From Candidula unifasciata (Eukaryota > Mollusca > Gastropoda > Stylommatophora > Geomitridae), in the NCBI GenBank assembly GCA_905116865.2, contig CAJHNH020000212.1, positions 62,001 to 126,000 of the forward strand: 64,000 nt of DNA, in the 5' to 3' direction. This document shows, piece after piece, positions 43,197 to 54,029 of this stretch. The notes below the pieces were generated by a model, which did no database searches, had not been told where the DNA came from, and was given only the letters and a program-made list of their open reading frames with translations. The position numbers and the translations under genes are program-made. Within the stretch, counting starts at the first letter, position 1. Each line of letters starts with the position of its first letter.

Positions 43197-43342
43197 TACC
43201 GGTAAAACCATCGACACATCAGTAAAACCATCGACACATCAGTAAAACCACCGACACATCAGTAAAACCATCGACACATCAGTAAGACCATCGAAACATC
43301 AGTAAGACCATCGAAACACCAGTAAGACTATGGAACCTTCAG
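43197..43342 (+). repeat. 19-bp repeat, about 7 copies
   Basis: GTAAAACCATCGACACATCA with drift to GTAAGACCATCGAAACATCA and GTAAGACTATGGAACCTTCA. Confidence 0.93.
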
Positions 43343-43363
43343 TAATATATTATATACGCCATA

Positions 43364-43602
43364 GGTACTTTAATTTTATATGACCAGATCTCGTCGGCTT
43401 GGAGATTTGGTAGGGAAATCTCCATAACGTCTCATAGTATGTGGCAGGGGGTTACGGTTAGGTTATTCATTTACCACTAGCCCTAACTCCAACTCCCTAC
43501 CCCCATAATATGATACTGTGCAGGGAAACCCCTATGGATCCCCAGGGATTCCCTACGAAATCTAGAAGCCGACGAGATGTGGTGGTATACAATTAAAGTA
43601 CC
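43364..43602. mobile_element. Short foldback element with telomere-like centre
   Basis: The ends are GGTACTTTAATT and AATTAAAGTACC, with further paired blocks (TCTCGTCGGCTT near 43389 and AAGCCGACGAGA near 43566). The flanking octamers ACGCCATA (43356-43363) and ACACCATA (43603-43610) match at 7 of 8. The centre contains GGTTACGGTTAGGTT on the left and CCCTAACTCC on the right, as in the larger element at 1962-2838. Non-coding, 239 bp. Confidence 0.75.
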
Positions 43603-43714
43603 ACACCATACAACAAAAATATGAGGATGACGGAAATACCAATAGTCTCTCTGGTCGCTCTTTATCACAATATAGAACACCCGAGCAATAGTTACCAATG
43701 CAGTGTAACAAGTC

Positions 43715-44055
43715 CCTACTACCATGCTTTACACACCCATCATGGAACCGTCGGTACATACTGTTGAAGACTACACCGGCACCAAGTCCGAATATAGCCC
43801 TACTACCATGCTTTACACACCCATCATGGAACCGTCGGTACATACTGTTGAAGACTACACCGGCACCAAGTCCGAATATAGCCCTACTACCATGCTTTAC
43901 ACACCCATCATGGAACCGTCGGTACATACTGTTGAAGACTACACCGGCACCAAGTCCGAATATAGCCCTACTACCATGCTTTACACACCCATCATGGAAC
44001 CGTCGGTACATACTGTTGAAGACTACACCGGCACCAAGTCCGAATATAGCCCTAC
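43715..44055 (+). repeat. 84-bp tandem repeat, 4 identical copies
   Basis: ACCATGCTTTACACACCCAT starts at 43721, 43805, 43889 and 43973, exactly 84 bp apart, with no difference that I can see. The period of 28 codons keeps + and - frames open. Each unit has an ATG, but the frames have no recognisable domain. Confidence 0.95.
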
Positions 44056-44401
44056 CAGTCTCTATAACTTGGAGCTGGTATTATATACAACCACGCAAAC
44101 AGGATGTGTTGGGTCGAAAGGAGCAGATATCACAGCCTATCTGTAAACCCTAACTCAACGTTTCAACCGCTTTTTTTTATTAAATAGCACACTCAGAAGA
44201 AGAATATTCTTCGTCATCAAGTTTTAATTGAACTGTCATTCAATTCTTCGCTGTGTCCTGGACGCTCGCTTGGTACAAACAGCAGAAGACGTCAATGGTG
44301 CCCCCTTTTGTTTAGATCTTGGTATAAGCAATAACCACATAAACAAACCGAATGGGAAAATATATAGACCCACCTATACAGTACATCAGTGGAATGGTCC
44401 C

Positions 44402-44448
44402 GCTTTTCGTATTCGGCCGAATAGTGAAAATCACTATTCGGTACAGCC

Positions 44449-44451
<3 letters not shown>
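44402..44451 (+). mobile_element. Right-end fragment of the 41953-type hAT family
   Basis: TTTTCGTATTCGGCCGAATA and CACTATTCGGTACAGCCCTA reproduce the last ~50 bp of the hAT element. The left part is missing. The fragment is followed immediately by an AT microsatellite. Confidence 0.85.

Positions 44452-44526
<75 letters not shown>
44452..44526. repeat. (AT)n microsatellite
   Basis: TA dinucleotides of about 75 bp beginning at the end of the hAT terminus. Confidence 0.97.
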
Positions 44527-44529
<3 letters not shown>

Positions 44530-44619
44530 TTATAAATATATATTCTCGTGTTTTTAAAATGCACTAGCTCCTGAATGATTACTCATGATTATAATAATAA
44601 TAATCAAAGTTAAGGACTC

Positions 44620-44880
44620 TTTTCACGCTTTTATGTGCATTAGGCATATAGGGCTAGATGTGTATTTGATAGACCAGTCGGCACTTCGGTGAGAGATTTG
44701 GTCAACATCACGCCGGTCGCCTTGACTTTCCAGGACTACACCTGGTATCCAATCAAGGATGGGTCAACTTGACAGCTAAAGTCATTTTTTTTTTAAAGTG
44801 CAGCTCCGTCGGGAACCGAACACGCGACTTTCTGACCCGCATGCGAGCGTCTAGCCACTTCACACCGGCAAACCTGGGCT
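44620..44880 (-). mobile_element. tRNA-headed SINE, minus strand
   Basis: On the minus strand the head is TGCCGGTGTGAAGTGGCTAG, with the B-box-like GTTCGGTTCCCGACGG. Then follow TTGACCCATCC, GGCGACCGGCGTGATGTTGA and GGTCTATCAAATACACATC. It is the same family as 30102-30320. Confidence 0.78.
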
Positions 44881-44889
44881 TCTAAATTC

Positions 44890-47035
44890 TAGAAATTTTG
44901 GGAAACATGTGGGGCGGGGATTTGCTTGAAACGTCCCGTTTTCAGATCAAAATATAATGGTCACCCTGTATCTGCCAATTCACTCTTATTCTTTCCAACT
45001 TTCGCTTTAGCCGTTAATTGTTAGTAAAAAGCCACATCTAGCCGAAAGTGGCTAAGTTTGAGGCTGAGTGTGACACTTCTGCCACATTGTGAGTTTTGAC
45101 TGTTATAAATGACAGTCACGTAGGCCAGGGAAGCGACGCGACGACAGGCCAAATCTACAGCTGCGGTTTCGGAGCGGGAAATAATGGGAGAGGGGAACGC
45201 AAGTGTGAAATCTAGAGGGAAGAGAATGGCGGTTTCTCTAATTGTGTTTAATGGGAAGGTGTAAGTAATGTTTAAAAACTGGCTGTATGAGGAAATCATG
45301 TGAGATACATATTTGTCACCCAGGCTTGGCATGTCACATGTCAGTGTTTCTGCCTTGTGCAGTGGCGTGCTATATCAAAGAATGGTTGGGCTCGTTTCTG
45401 AAGGATTGCTTCATTGCACAAAGTCGATGGAAACTCAGTTTTTCTCGCCCTATGCATCATATACTAGACGCGGGCGCTTAGGAAACAGAAAAAAACACTG
45501 AGTTAACCCGGTTAATTACTTAATGATGATGATAACATCAATTATTTGTAGTGCAAAATTAAACAAGCCTTGTTTAAATGCACAATAGTAATGATAACAA
45601 TAATAAGAACCTTTATAACTATTATTAGTGTTAAAGCGCAGTTTTAAAAAAAGTCCTTTAAGGCCCTATCCTTGGGCATGGACAATTATTGGAAGCCCTA
45701 TGGGGTTTATATCTGGTTTAATTGTGCAATAATAATAATAATAACAACAACAATAATGTTTGTGTGTTGAATTATAACTAAGACTTGGCTAGCTAGGACA
45801 GCTATGACCTGTCCCAAGCCCGCCTGGGAAACCAGCAGGGTCTGACCGAGTGCTTCACGAGTCTCCGGAAGTAGGAGGTGACCATGGATCAAGCAGGCGG
45901 CAGGCACCGAGGCAGCCCCTCCACTACAACATGTCAGTCACCTGTTTGCCTACAACTATGATTATAGGTTATCACAGGCAGAAAACCGGACGCATCTTAG
46001 CGGTCATAAACTGTTATTGTTAACGGACTAAGTTTTACGGAGCATTTACCATGGGAGGTATTAACAATCAGGGAACCGGGACATTGACACTGATGAAAGA
46101 ACACGTAAGAAAACTAACCACCTGTGAGATGAGGTGTTTGTGGATCAAATGAGAAGAGATCCAGTGAGATCGTAGCGTTTATGAGAATGCCCTGAGTTCT
46201 GTGATGTCGGTTCTTGAAAGAACTCAACTCTCTGCTTTGTGTAATCCTCATAACATGTACAGAATACAAGAATAAAACAAGGCTCGATCAACAAAAACAA
46301 TATAAACAAGTCGTAACGTCAACTGTCTCAGATTTGGAGAAAATGATGACAACAAATGCCACCACCACGTGACCTGTTTAGAGCTGACAGTAATTATTGA
46401 CACTCAAGATACACCGCCACAGTTGCTCTCATTAACTATCTGGGAATTATTGAGGGCAAGATGCACGTGTGACACATAAACCCTCAGGATCACAGTCTGT
46501 CAATCTTCTCTTACAATTGTACACCTCCCTGCCCAACTGGTTGAAGAAGAAGGGTTCGATGACTGCTGATAATAGATCTCTAGGATTCAGTTTTAGATAT
46601 GTATTATTTCAAACTGCTTGTTGTGTTTACAGACAAAAATATTCAGTATTATACTTTCTATGGAATCCAAAACTGGATATTCACATTCATAATTTATATT
46701 GTCATTAAAACTATACATGACAACTCATAAAGAGCTGTAGATTAGAAATATTGGAAGTTTAAATGTGAACTTACTGGAAACTATAAATGATGAATAAAAG
46801 ACCAAAATTTAGAAAAAGATAAATGCTAATCATCATAATCATCATCATGTAACAGATGATGTGCCACAGTGGCCCTCATCACACGGCGCGGAACGATGTT
46901 CAGCCCTACAGTTTTACTGCTTCGTGTAATGTTTGTGTCTGGTGTTCTACTGATGCCTAGTGTCCACCGTCCAGGTGGTTAGCTCCTGCCTTTTCTTCCA
47001 GGAACAGACCTTCCAATAACTCTAGTGTCAACATC
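44890..47035. other. Intergenic, 2.1 kb, no supported gene
   Basis: Mixed composition with AAT/ATAATA microsatellite-like patches at 45725-45755. Open frames are short and have no family that I recognise. A GC-richer stretch at 45790-45930 shows nothing identifiable. Confidence 0.45.
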
Positions 47036-47039
47036 AGTG

Positions 47040-48400
47040 TGAGGTTTCATGGGGACATAGTAGTTCAAACTCTGAGATGGAATGTGTAGATGAGCTGTGG
47101 ACATCGTAGTTCAAGCTCTGAGATGGGATCTGTACATGAGCTGTGAACATCGTAGTTTAAGCTCTGAGATGGGATCTGTAGATGAGCTGTGGACATCGTA
47201 GTTTAAGCTCTGAGATGGGATTTATAGATGAGCTGTGGACATCGTAGTTTAAGCTCTGAAATGGGATCTGTAGATGAGCTGTGGACATCGTAGTTTAAGC
47301 TCTGAGATGGGGTCTGTAGATGAGCTGTGGACATGGTAGTTTAAGCTCTGAGATGGAATCTGTACATGAGCTGTGGAGATCGTAGTTTAAGCTCTGAGAT
47401 GGGACCTGTACATGAGCTGTGGAGATCGTAGTTTAAGCTCTGAGATGGGATCTGTAGATGAGCTGTGGACATCGTAGTTTAAACTCTGAGATGGGATTTG
47501 TACATGAGCTGTGGAGATCGTAGTTTAAGCTCTGAGATGGGATCTGTACATGAGCTGTGGAGATCGTAGTTTAAGCTCTGAGATGGGATCTATAGATGAG
47601 CTGTGGACATCGTAGGTTTAAGCTCTGAGATGGGATCTGTAGATGAGCTGTGGACATAGTAGTTTAAGCTCTGAGAAAGGATCAAAAGATGAGCTGTGGA
47701 CATCGTAGTTTAAGATCTGAGATGGGATCTATAGATGAGCTGTGGACATCATAGTTTAAGCTCTGAGATGGGATCTGTAGATGAGCTGTGGACATCGTAG
47801 TTTAAGCTCTGAGATGGGATCTGTATTTGAGCTGTGGACATCGTAGTTTAAGCTCTGAGATGGGATCTGTACATGAGCTGTGGAGATCGTAGTTTAAGCT
47901 ATGAGATGGGATCTGTACATGAGCTGTGGAGATCGTAGTTTAAGCTCTGAGATGGGATTTATAGATGAGCTGTGGACATCGTAGTTTAAGCTCTGAAATG
48001 GGATCTGTACATGAGCTGTGGAGATCGTAGTTTAAGCTCTGAGATGGGATCTGTACATGAGCTGTGGAGATCGTAGTTTAAGCTCTGAGATGGGATCTAT
48101 AGATGAGCTGTGGACATCGTAGTTTAAGCTCTGAGATGGGATCTATAGATGAGCTGTGGACATCGTAGTTTAAGCTCTGAGATGGGATCTATAGATAAGC
48201 TGTGGACATCATAGTTTAAGCTCTGAGATGGGATCTGTACATGAGCTGTGGACATCGTAGTTTAAGCTCTGAGATGGGATCTATAGATGAGCTGTGGAGA
48301 TCGTAGTTTAAGCTCTGAGATGGGATCTGTACATGAGCTGTGGAGATCGTAGTTTAAGCTCTGAGATTGGATGTGTAGATTAGCTGTGGACATCGACGGC
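47040..48400 (+). repeat. 46-bp minisatellite, about 29 copies
   Basis: The unit contains GAGCTGTGGACATCGTAGTT and TAAGCTCTGAGATGGGATCT. Variable sites (GGACAT/GGAGAT, TAGATG/TACATG/TATAGATG) form runs, which suggests block duplication. Confidence 0.95.
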
Positions 48401-48678
48401 CAGATCATCATTTTTCTCCAAACTTTGATGAGTTGACCCGAACTGGTCTGCAGAATTTCCTTACGGTCCATAAATGATACCCAACCAGTCATCTAGATGC
48501 AACAGAGGAAACTATACGGAGAAATCAAAGTGGTGTTATTGCAACGCTTAGTCTCTTAGGGAAAAAAAAAAACGCTCCAGCCACGCACATTTAATCTTCT
48601 TATCTCTAAGCAGCAGATGTCACAATAGCTCAAACTCGCAATTGTATAAATAAACGAGTTTGAGAAAAATCCTGAAAT

Positions 48679-48818
48679 CATCTCTCTCTCTCTCACTCTC
48701 TCCTTCTCTCTCTCCCCCCCCCTCTCTCTCTCTCACTCCCTCTCTCTCCCTCTCTCTCTCTCTTCCTCTCTCTCTCCCTCTCTCTCTCTTCCTCTCTCTC
48801 TCTCCCTCTCTCTCTCCC

Positions 48819-48872
<54 letters not shown>
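48679..48872 (+). repeat. (CT)n microsatellite, imperfect
   Basis: CT dinucleotides with CCC, CTTC and CCCCCCCC interruptions. Confidence 0.97.
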
Positions 48873-48876
<4 letters not shown>

Positions 48877-49140
48877 TCGTGATAACTTATGGATGTGAGC
48901 ACTGCAACCTCCAGCATTTAGTGAAGAAAGAAATAGGAGCCTTTGAATGGAATGTTTACGGAATCATTCTTGGAATAACATACAACAAGAAGAAAAACAT
49001 CCCACACCCTCTGAAAAACCCTTTCAGCATCCAGGAGAAGTGGCCAATGAATGTCCAGAAAGCTGAAGTATTTGGGTCATGTAAAACGTCACGACGGGTG
49101 TAATGGCGGGTCAGTTACGGACAGGGAAGTAGAAGCTGAT
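48873..49140 (+). mobile_element. LINE RT C-terminal fragment
   Basis: The + strand reads VITYGCEHCNLQHLVKKEIG, then AFEWNVYGIILGITYNKKKN, and in another frame LKYLGHVKRHDG. These match the 'TYGCE(T/S)W', 'R...FE.W.YRR.L.I.W' and 'LxYxGHVxRHDG' blocks of LINE RTs, with at least one frameshift. It is a different copy from the one nested in the hAT element. Confidence 0.78.
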
Positions 49141-49164
49141 CTTCGCGAAGGTACATACAAGAAA

Positions 49165-49390
49165 ATGCACTAGGTGGCTAATGTGGCCAGCATTAAGCCG
49201 GTAGTCTCTACTTCCCCAGGACAGCCATCCTGGTACCCATTTTAGGTTACGTAGACTTGCGACGCTCCATGCCATGATAGAAATCCACCCAGCCGGCAGT
49301 TGGTTTTGATCGCGGTACGTTGGAATTACGAATCGGTCTCGCAACGCCTAAGCACTCTTGTTGCTAGACCTATTTAAGCACATAGGGTTG
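49165..49390 (-). mobile_element. SINE copy, minus strand
   Basis: On the minus strand the head reads GAGTGCTTAGGCGTTGCGAG with a degraded B box CGATCAAAACCAAC. The body has GGTACCAGGATGGCTGTCCT and GGAAGTAGAGACTACCGGCT, then ATGCTGGCCACATTAGCCAC. The body follows the AAGTAAAG-CGGCCGGC-TGATGTTGACCAC plan of the local family. Confidence 0.72.
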
Positions 49391-49404
49391 GTGAATTGGC
49401 TAGA

Positions 49405-49418
49405 GAGAGAGAGAGTGT

Positions 49419-49455
<37 letters not shown>
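49405..49455 (+). repeat. (GA)n/(GT)n microsatellite
   Basis: A short GAGA run followed by TGTGTG dinucleotides. Confidence 0.95.
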
Positions 49456-49456
<1 letters not shown>

Positions 49457-49983
49457 CTTTCAGGTATGCCGTGACAACAGCCACCTCCTATTAAGAACCT
49501 GATAACTGGTGAAGATTTAATAAACCAAAAGCTATCTATCTGCACGTATAATTGTTTGTGTTTTAGCTGTCAGATGGTCTGCCAAATAACTGCACTATGT
49601 GACGGCCCCCAGTGTGAAAAGGTTGAAGAACGCTGTCTCAGTCACAGTGACCAGTAGAGAACGGATACATCTCAACCATAAAAAAATAGCATTCCCTAAA
49701 TTGTGTAATCAACGGTTGCCCTGCTTACCTCGCGCTAGTGACGCCACTGATAGGGAAGCCTTTTTGTCCGATTGCCAGGCCGTGTTTCAGTTTCTGTCTT
49801 ATTCTGGTTTCTTTTCCAAACCTCTGCTTTAACTCTTCTAGTCCCACACGACGAGAAAAGGAAAAGAATGTCAGCTAGACACCACTGTGGTACAATAAGC
49901 CAGTTTTCGGACGTTAAGCCACTGAGAACCAAAAAAAAAAAAAAAACACCAGACACCAGGTTCAGCAGTTAACACGCATACAG

Positions 49984-50027
49984 GTTAGAGGTTACAGGTT
50001 ACAGGTTACAGGTTACAGGTTACAGCG
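49984..50027 (+). repeat. 7-bp repeat, about 6 copies
   Basis: AGGTTAC units in tandem (the first is AGGTTAG). Confidence 0.93.
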
Positions 50028-50044
50028 ATGTCCAGGTTGTACAC

Positions 50045-50785
50045 CAGTGTCGATCTGATATGATTAAACTATAATATAACAGTAGCCGGTACTATCTGTT
50101 CTCTGTTAACTTGGACAGATATGACTGAACTACCATATAACAGAAGTCGGTACTATCTGTTCTCTGTTAACTTGGTCAGATATGACTGAACTACTGTATA
50201 ACAGTAGTCGGTACTATCTGTTCTCTGTTAACTTGGTCAGATATGACTGAACTACCATATAACAGTAGTCGGTACTATCTGTTCTCTGTTAACTTGGACA
50301 GATATGACTGAACTACCGTATAACAGTAGTCGGTACTATCTGTTCTCTGTTAACTTGGACAGATATGACTGAACTACCGTATAACAGTAGTCGGTACTAT
50401 CTGTTCTCTGTCAACTTGGTCAGATATGACTGAACTACCGTATAACAGTAGTCGGTATTATCTGTTCTCTGTTAACTTGGACAGATATGACTGAACTACC
50501 GTATAACAGTAGTCGGTACTATCTGTTCTCTGTTAACTTGGACAGATATGACTGAACTACCGTATAACAGTAGTCGGTACTATCTGTTCTCTGTTAACTT
50601 GGACAGATATGACTGAACTACCGTATAACAGTAGTCGGTACTATCTGTTCTCTGTTAACTTGGACAGATATGACTGAACTACCATATAACAGTAGTCGGT
50701 ACCATCTGTTCTCTGATAATTTGGTCAGATATGACAGAACTACCGTATAACAGTAGTCGGTACCATCTGTTCTCATGAAATGTGC
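50045..50785 (+). repeat. 61-bp minisatellite, about 12 copies
   Basis: The unit contains ACAGTAGTCGGTACTATCTG, TTCTCTGTTAACTTGG and CAGATATGACTGAACTACCG. Copies differ at a few sites. The period was checked at 50101 and 50162. Confidence 0.95.
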
Positions 50786-51074
50786 GGAGACTTTTGGTGC
50801 TTGTGGACGGGGCAAGTATAGGTATGTCTGGTTTGCCGTGGTGTCGAGTCTTAAATCAGTAAGTCTATGTAACTCCCAAAATGGAACTATCTGTATTCGG
50901 ATGGTTCGAACCTTGAAGGCAGCTTGACAATGAGGCTGGGAATGTTCTTTCGGTCCAGATTTGAAGAAACGCCTCCAGGAAACTGCTGCAGATCTCACCG
51001 AGCTAAAAACGGAAGCGATGTCCAGAAAAGGTGTTGGAATCTGACACCTGAAAAAGGACATAGTAGGATGTCGT

Positions 51075-51415
51075 CAGGTAAAGATTCGCACAGTACACAC
51101 GGGCTGACTGGTAAAGATTCGGCACAGTACACACGAATTAACTGGTAAAGATTCGCACAGTACACACGGGCTGACTGGTAAAGATTCCTCACAGGACACA
51201 CGGACTGACTGGTAAAGATTCGCACAGTACACACGGACTGACTGGTAAAGATTTGGCATAAAACACACGGACTGACTGGTAAAGATTCCTCACAGTACAC
51301 ACGTGCTGACTGGTAAAGATTCCTCACAGTACGCACGGACTCACTGGTAAAGATTCCTCACAGTACACACGGACTGGCTGGTAAAGATTCAGCACAGTAC
51401 ACACGGACTTCTTAT
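51075..51415 (+). repeat. 34-bp minisatellite, first array, about 10 copies
   Basis: The unit contains CACAGTACACACGGACTGAC and TGGTAAAGATTC. It is the same unit as the array at 52630-52955, 1.2 kb further on, so a single array has probably been split or seeded twice. Confidence 0.95.
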
Positions 51416-51424
51416 TCTTCTTCT

Positions 51425-51620
51425 TGTTCACCGGCTGTGAATTCCGGCGGTAAGTCACGGTTGTTCGTCCAAAATGGACTTTTGGCTTTTACCTTGACCT
51501 GAGTTTTGCGTGTACATCCGTTTTACTGGCTTATTTGTTTGCAGTACTCGTTCCCCGCCTCTCCGGCAGATGTACTCCGACTTCGGAGGAAGACGTCAAG
51601 CCTATTTCTAGGTTGACTGT
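51425..51620 (-). repeat. Unclassified interspersed repeat, copy 4 (minus)
   Basis: On the minus strand: GGAGTACATCTGCCGGAGAG, AATAAGCCAGTAAAACGGAT, GTACACGCAAAACTCAGGTC and GAATTCACAGCCGGTGAAC, matching the order in the copies at 9995 and 28010. It starts just after the first 34-bp array. Confidence 0.7.
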
Positions 51621-51624
51621 GGCC

Positions 51625-52625
51625 ATTGTTTTGTGTGGGTCGAGATGTTGCCTTATTTGTGTGGTGTCCTCTTTGACTTTTAACAGGTGTGGCCCCAGGC
51701 ATGTCGTCCTTAAGGACATAGAGTTTTCAGCCCTCAAGGGAAGGCAGGGGCAGATCATGGGCATTCCCCGCCATCCAAGGAGGCTTCCATAGATGCAGAG
51801 CCGACACATGATGCTCTGGTTCTGGGCTCACCAAGGAATCGTCACGTCCTGCCCATGACTGCTTAACCTCCCAACCGTGTATTGAGCTTCCCGCGCAACA
51901 AGGCTGCGCTCTCCGGAGATCAGCGGGGAGCAGCCCGCAGGTCTAGGACGTTTGTGGCCACACAAATAGGTACATTCTTTTTCATCTTACGTTAGACACC
52001 TTTAACGTTGTTTCAGCTGTGCCCTTAGCACGACAGAATGGGGAAGCAAAATGCGTCAGGCGTGGCTTCACCTGTTTGGTCCCAACACTCGGGCGAGTTG
52101 GACCAGTGGATACGGACATTCAGACTTTTCCTAATCGGTACGAGTTATGATCGTCGGACTTTGAGCTTGCATGTGTGCCGTGGGGTGTAACTTTGTCGGA
52201 CATTGTTTTCAAGCCAGCATATGAATAGTTGCTGCCATGGTGTACCTCAGCGCGGTGACGACGACACTGAGGATTGACAGAGGATGTACGTAGGTGGGAT
52301 CTTGCTGCGAGAAGTCGCCCACAAGAGATGTTACTCGTCTTGGCTGCGGGTAAATCTCTCAGTCAGCGTTTGGGGGCGGGCTGGTGAGAGCCAGAAAGGA
52401 CTCTACACCTCTAGGGGCCGCCAGCTCCGAGATCCCCTGCCAACTCTGTTAATGCTCATTTGAGACATTATCCGTGGCGCACGACGGGGACGTGCAACAG
52501 GAGTCTTGCATGAGGTTCCGTAAAACCAGAACAGTGAAGGACTGGCGCCCGAGTGGGGTACGGAATATCTCCTTATACACATCACATCAGACTTAACTTC
52601 CCCTCATGCCTGTGACCGAAATCAC
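51625..52625. other. Intergenic between the two 34-bp arrays
   Basis: No gene is supported. A 50-codon frame from 52039 (MGKQNASGVASPVWSQHSGE...) is vaguely gag-like. TGGCGCCCGAGTGGGG at about 52543 resembles a lysine-tRNA primer site, but no long terminal repeats were found. Confidence 0.35.
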
Positions 52626-52629
52626 CGCG

Positions 52630-52955
52630 CCACACACACGGACTGACTGGTAAAGATTCCCCACAGTACACACGGACTGGCTGGTAAAGATTCAGCACAG
52701 TACACACGGACTGACTGGTAAAGATTTGGCACAGGACACACGGACTGACTGGTAAAGATTTGGCACAGTACACACGAACTGGCTGGTAAAGATTTGGCAC
52801 AGTACACACGGACTGACTGGTAAAGATTTGGCACAGTACACACGGACTGACTGGTAAAGATTTGGCACAGTACACACGGACTGACTGGTAAAGATTCGGC
52901 ACAGTACACACGGACTGACTGGTAAAGATTCGGCACAGTACACACGGATTAACAG
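52630..52955 (+). repeat. 34-bp minisatellite, second array, about 9 copies
   Basis: ACACACGGACTGACTGGTAA then AGATTTGGCACAGT. Copies are more uniform than in the first array. The minus-strand frames (MCTVPNLYQSVRVYC...) are artefacts. Confidence 0.95.
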
Positions 52956-52959
52956 GTAT

Positions 52960-53635
52960 CTGTCTAGGCTGCTCATTTAAAAAAAAATTATGTACGTTCT
53001 GAAACTGCGGCTGCCCTGGTAAAAAGGCGTTGCGTTTGATTGTTGTTAAATTTGTTCTTCAGTTGTAAAGGATTCACTTATTTGCTTCATTTATGTAATT
53101 TGTTATTGTAGTAAGCACTCAATAAAATGCAGCGAAATATATTAGGCAATAAATTATGCAATCTATTGTTTGCCTCTTCTTCGCTCAAATTAATGTACTG
53201 TACAAATGATTCAACCATGTGTCTATATTAGGCAAGCGCCAGTAATTAGTGACCAGTGGGTTTTGGGTGGACCGTCTGATGTGACTGTAAAGTCCAGTAG
53301 GAAAGTGGCCAGCTCACCTGCATAGACCACATGAAACGTTGATAATCTATTATACACACTGTATCAATCGCCCTTAACTATCTGGACTTCGGTTTACTTT
53401 GTAGCTGTAGGGAGCTGTTATACAAGATTACGGTTGAACGGAGATTCTCTGATATGTACTTGGGGATTCTGCTCGGAATAGTGACACTTTGCGTCACAAG
53501 GTGTTCATGGCTCTATGTGCGGTCCTGGTGGAGTTCAGTTTCATACCTTCACTGCTGTCCCGAGCTGCATTTCTCTCAGTTGTCTCCTCTCTTTAGTTTC
53601 TTGCGTTTGGCGTCTCTCCAATGCGAAAGTCAGAC
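52960..53635. other. Spacer, no feature seen
   Basis: Mostly AT-rich sequence without repeats. The + frame from 53454 has no recognised domain. Confidence 0.4.
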
Positions 53636-53639
53636 TTTC

Positions 53640-54020
53640 ACTGTCTGTCTCCAAAGGAGTCAGTCTGCAGAAGATCTTTCACAAGTAATCTTGGTAATCT
53701 TTGCAATCTTAGTTTGAGCTTCATAGCAAACGGGTAACCCCATAGTGTCTCCGCTCCTGCGCCAACAAAAGACACACATAATGTTCGTCGCAGTCCCTTG
53801 TGGACAAATTGACAGACTGCTGTCTCAGCATACACAAGTGTCTGGGTCAATGTTGATATCTTTCAGGTCGCGTTTTCTTTTATCTTTTTAGTGTAGCTTC
53901 AGCCGTGCTACAGCTCCTTCCCTACTTCCAGTTGGCCATAAAGGAGGTCAGTTAGAACACAACTGTCTTCCATACGAAAGTCATGTCCCAACCAAGGCTG
54001 GCACAATTGCTTCACTAGAA
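53640..54020 (-). mobile_element. LINE RT C-terminal fragment, minus strand
   Basis: Read on the minus strand with frameshifts: QPRLGHDFRMEDS, LLYGQLEVGK, ARLKLH, DKRKRDLKDINIDPDTC, STRDCDEH and a terminal block near 53650. This is the 'R-W-LGHV.RM...R-LP...L(Y/F)G.L..GKR..GRP..R.KD..K.DL....D...W' ending of a LINE family common in invertebrates. It borders the 5-kb 19-bp array. Confidence 0.75.
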
Positions 54021-54029
54021 AGTACACTA

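Noticed and set aside
52520..52560. Lysine-tRNA primer binding site of an LTR retroelement
   Set aside because: Only about 12 bases agree. I found no pair of long terminal repeats, no polypurine tract and no gag-pol frames.
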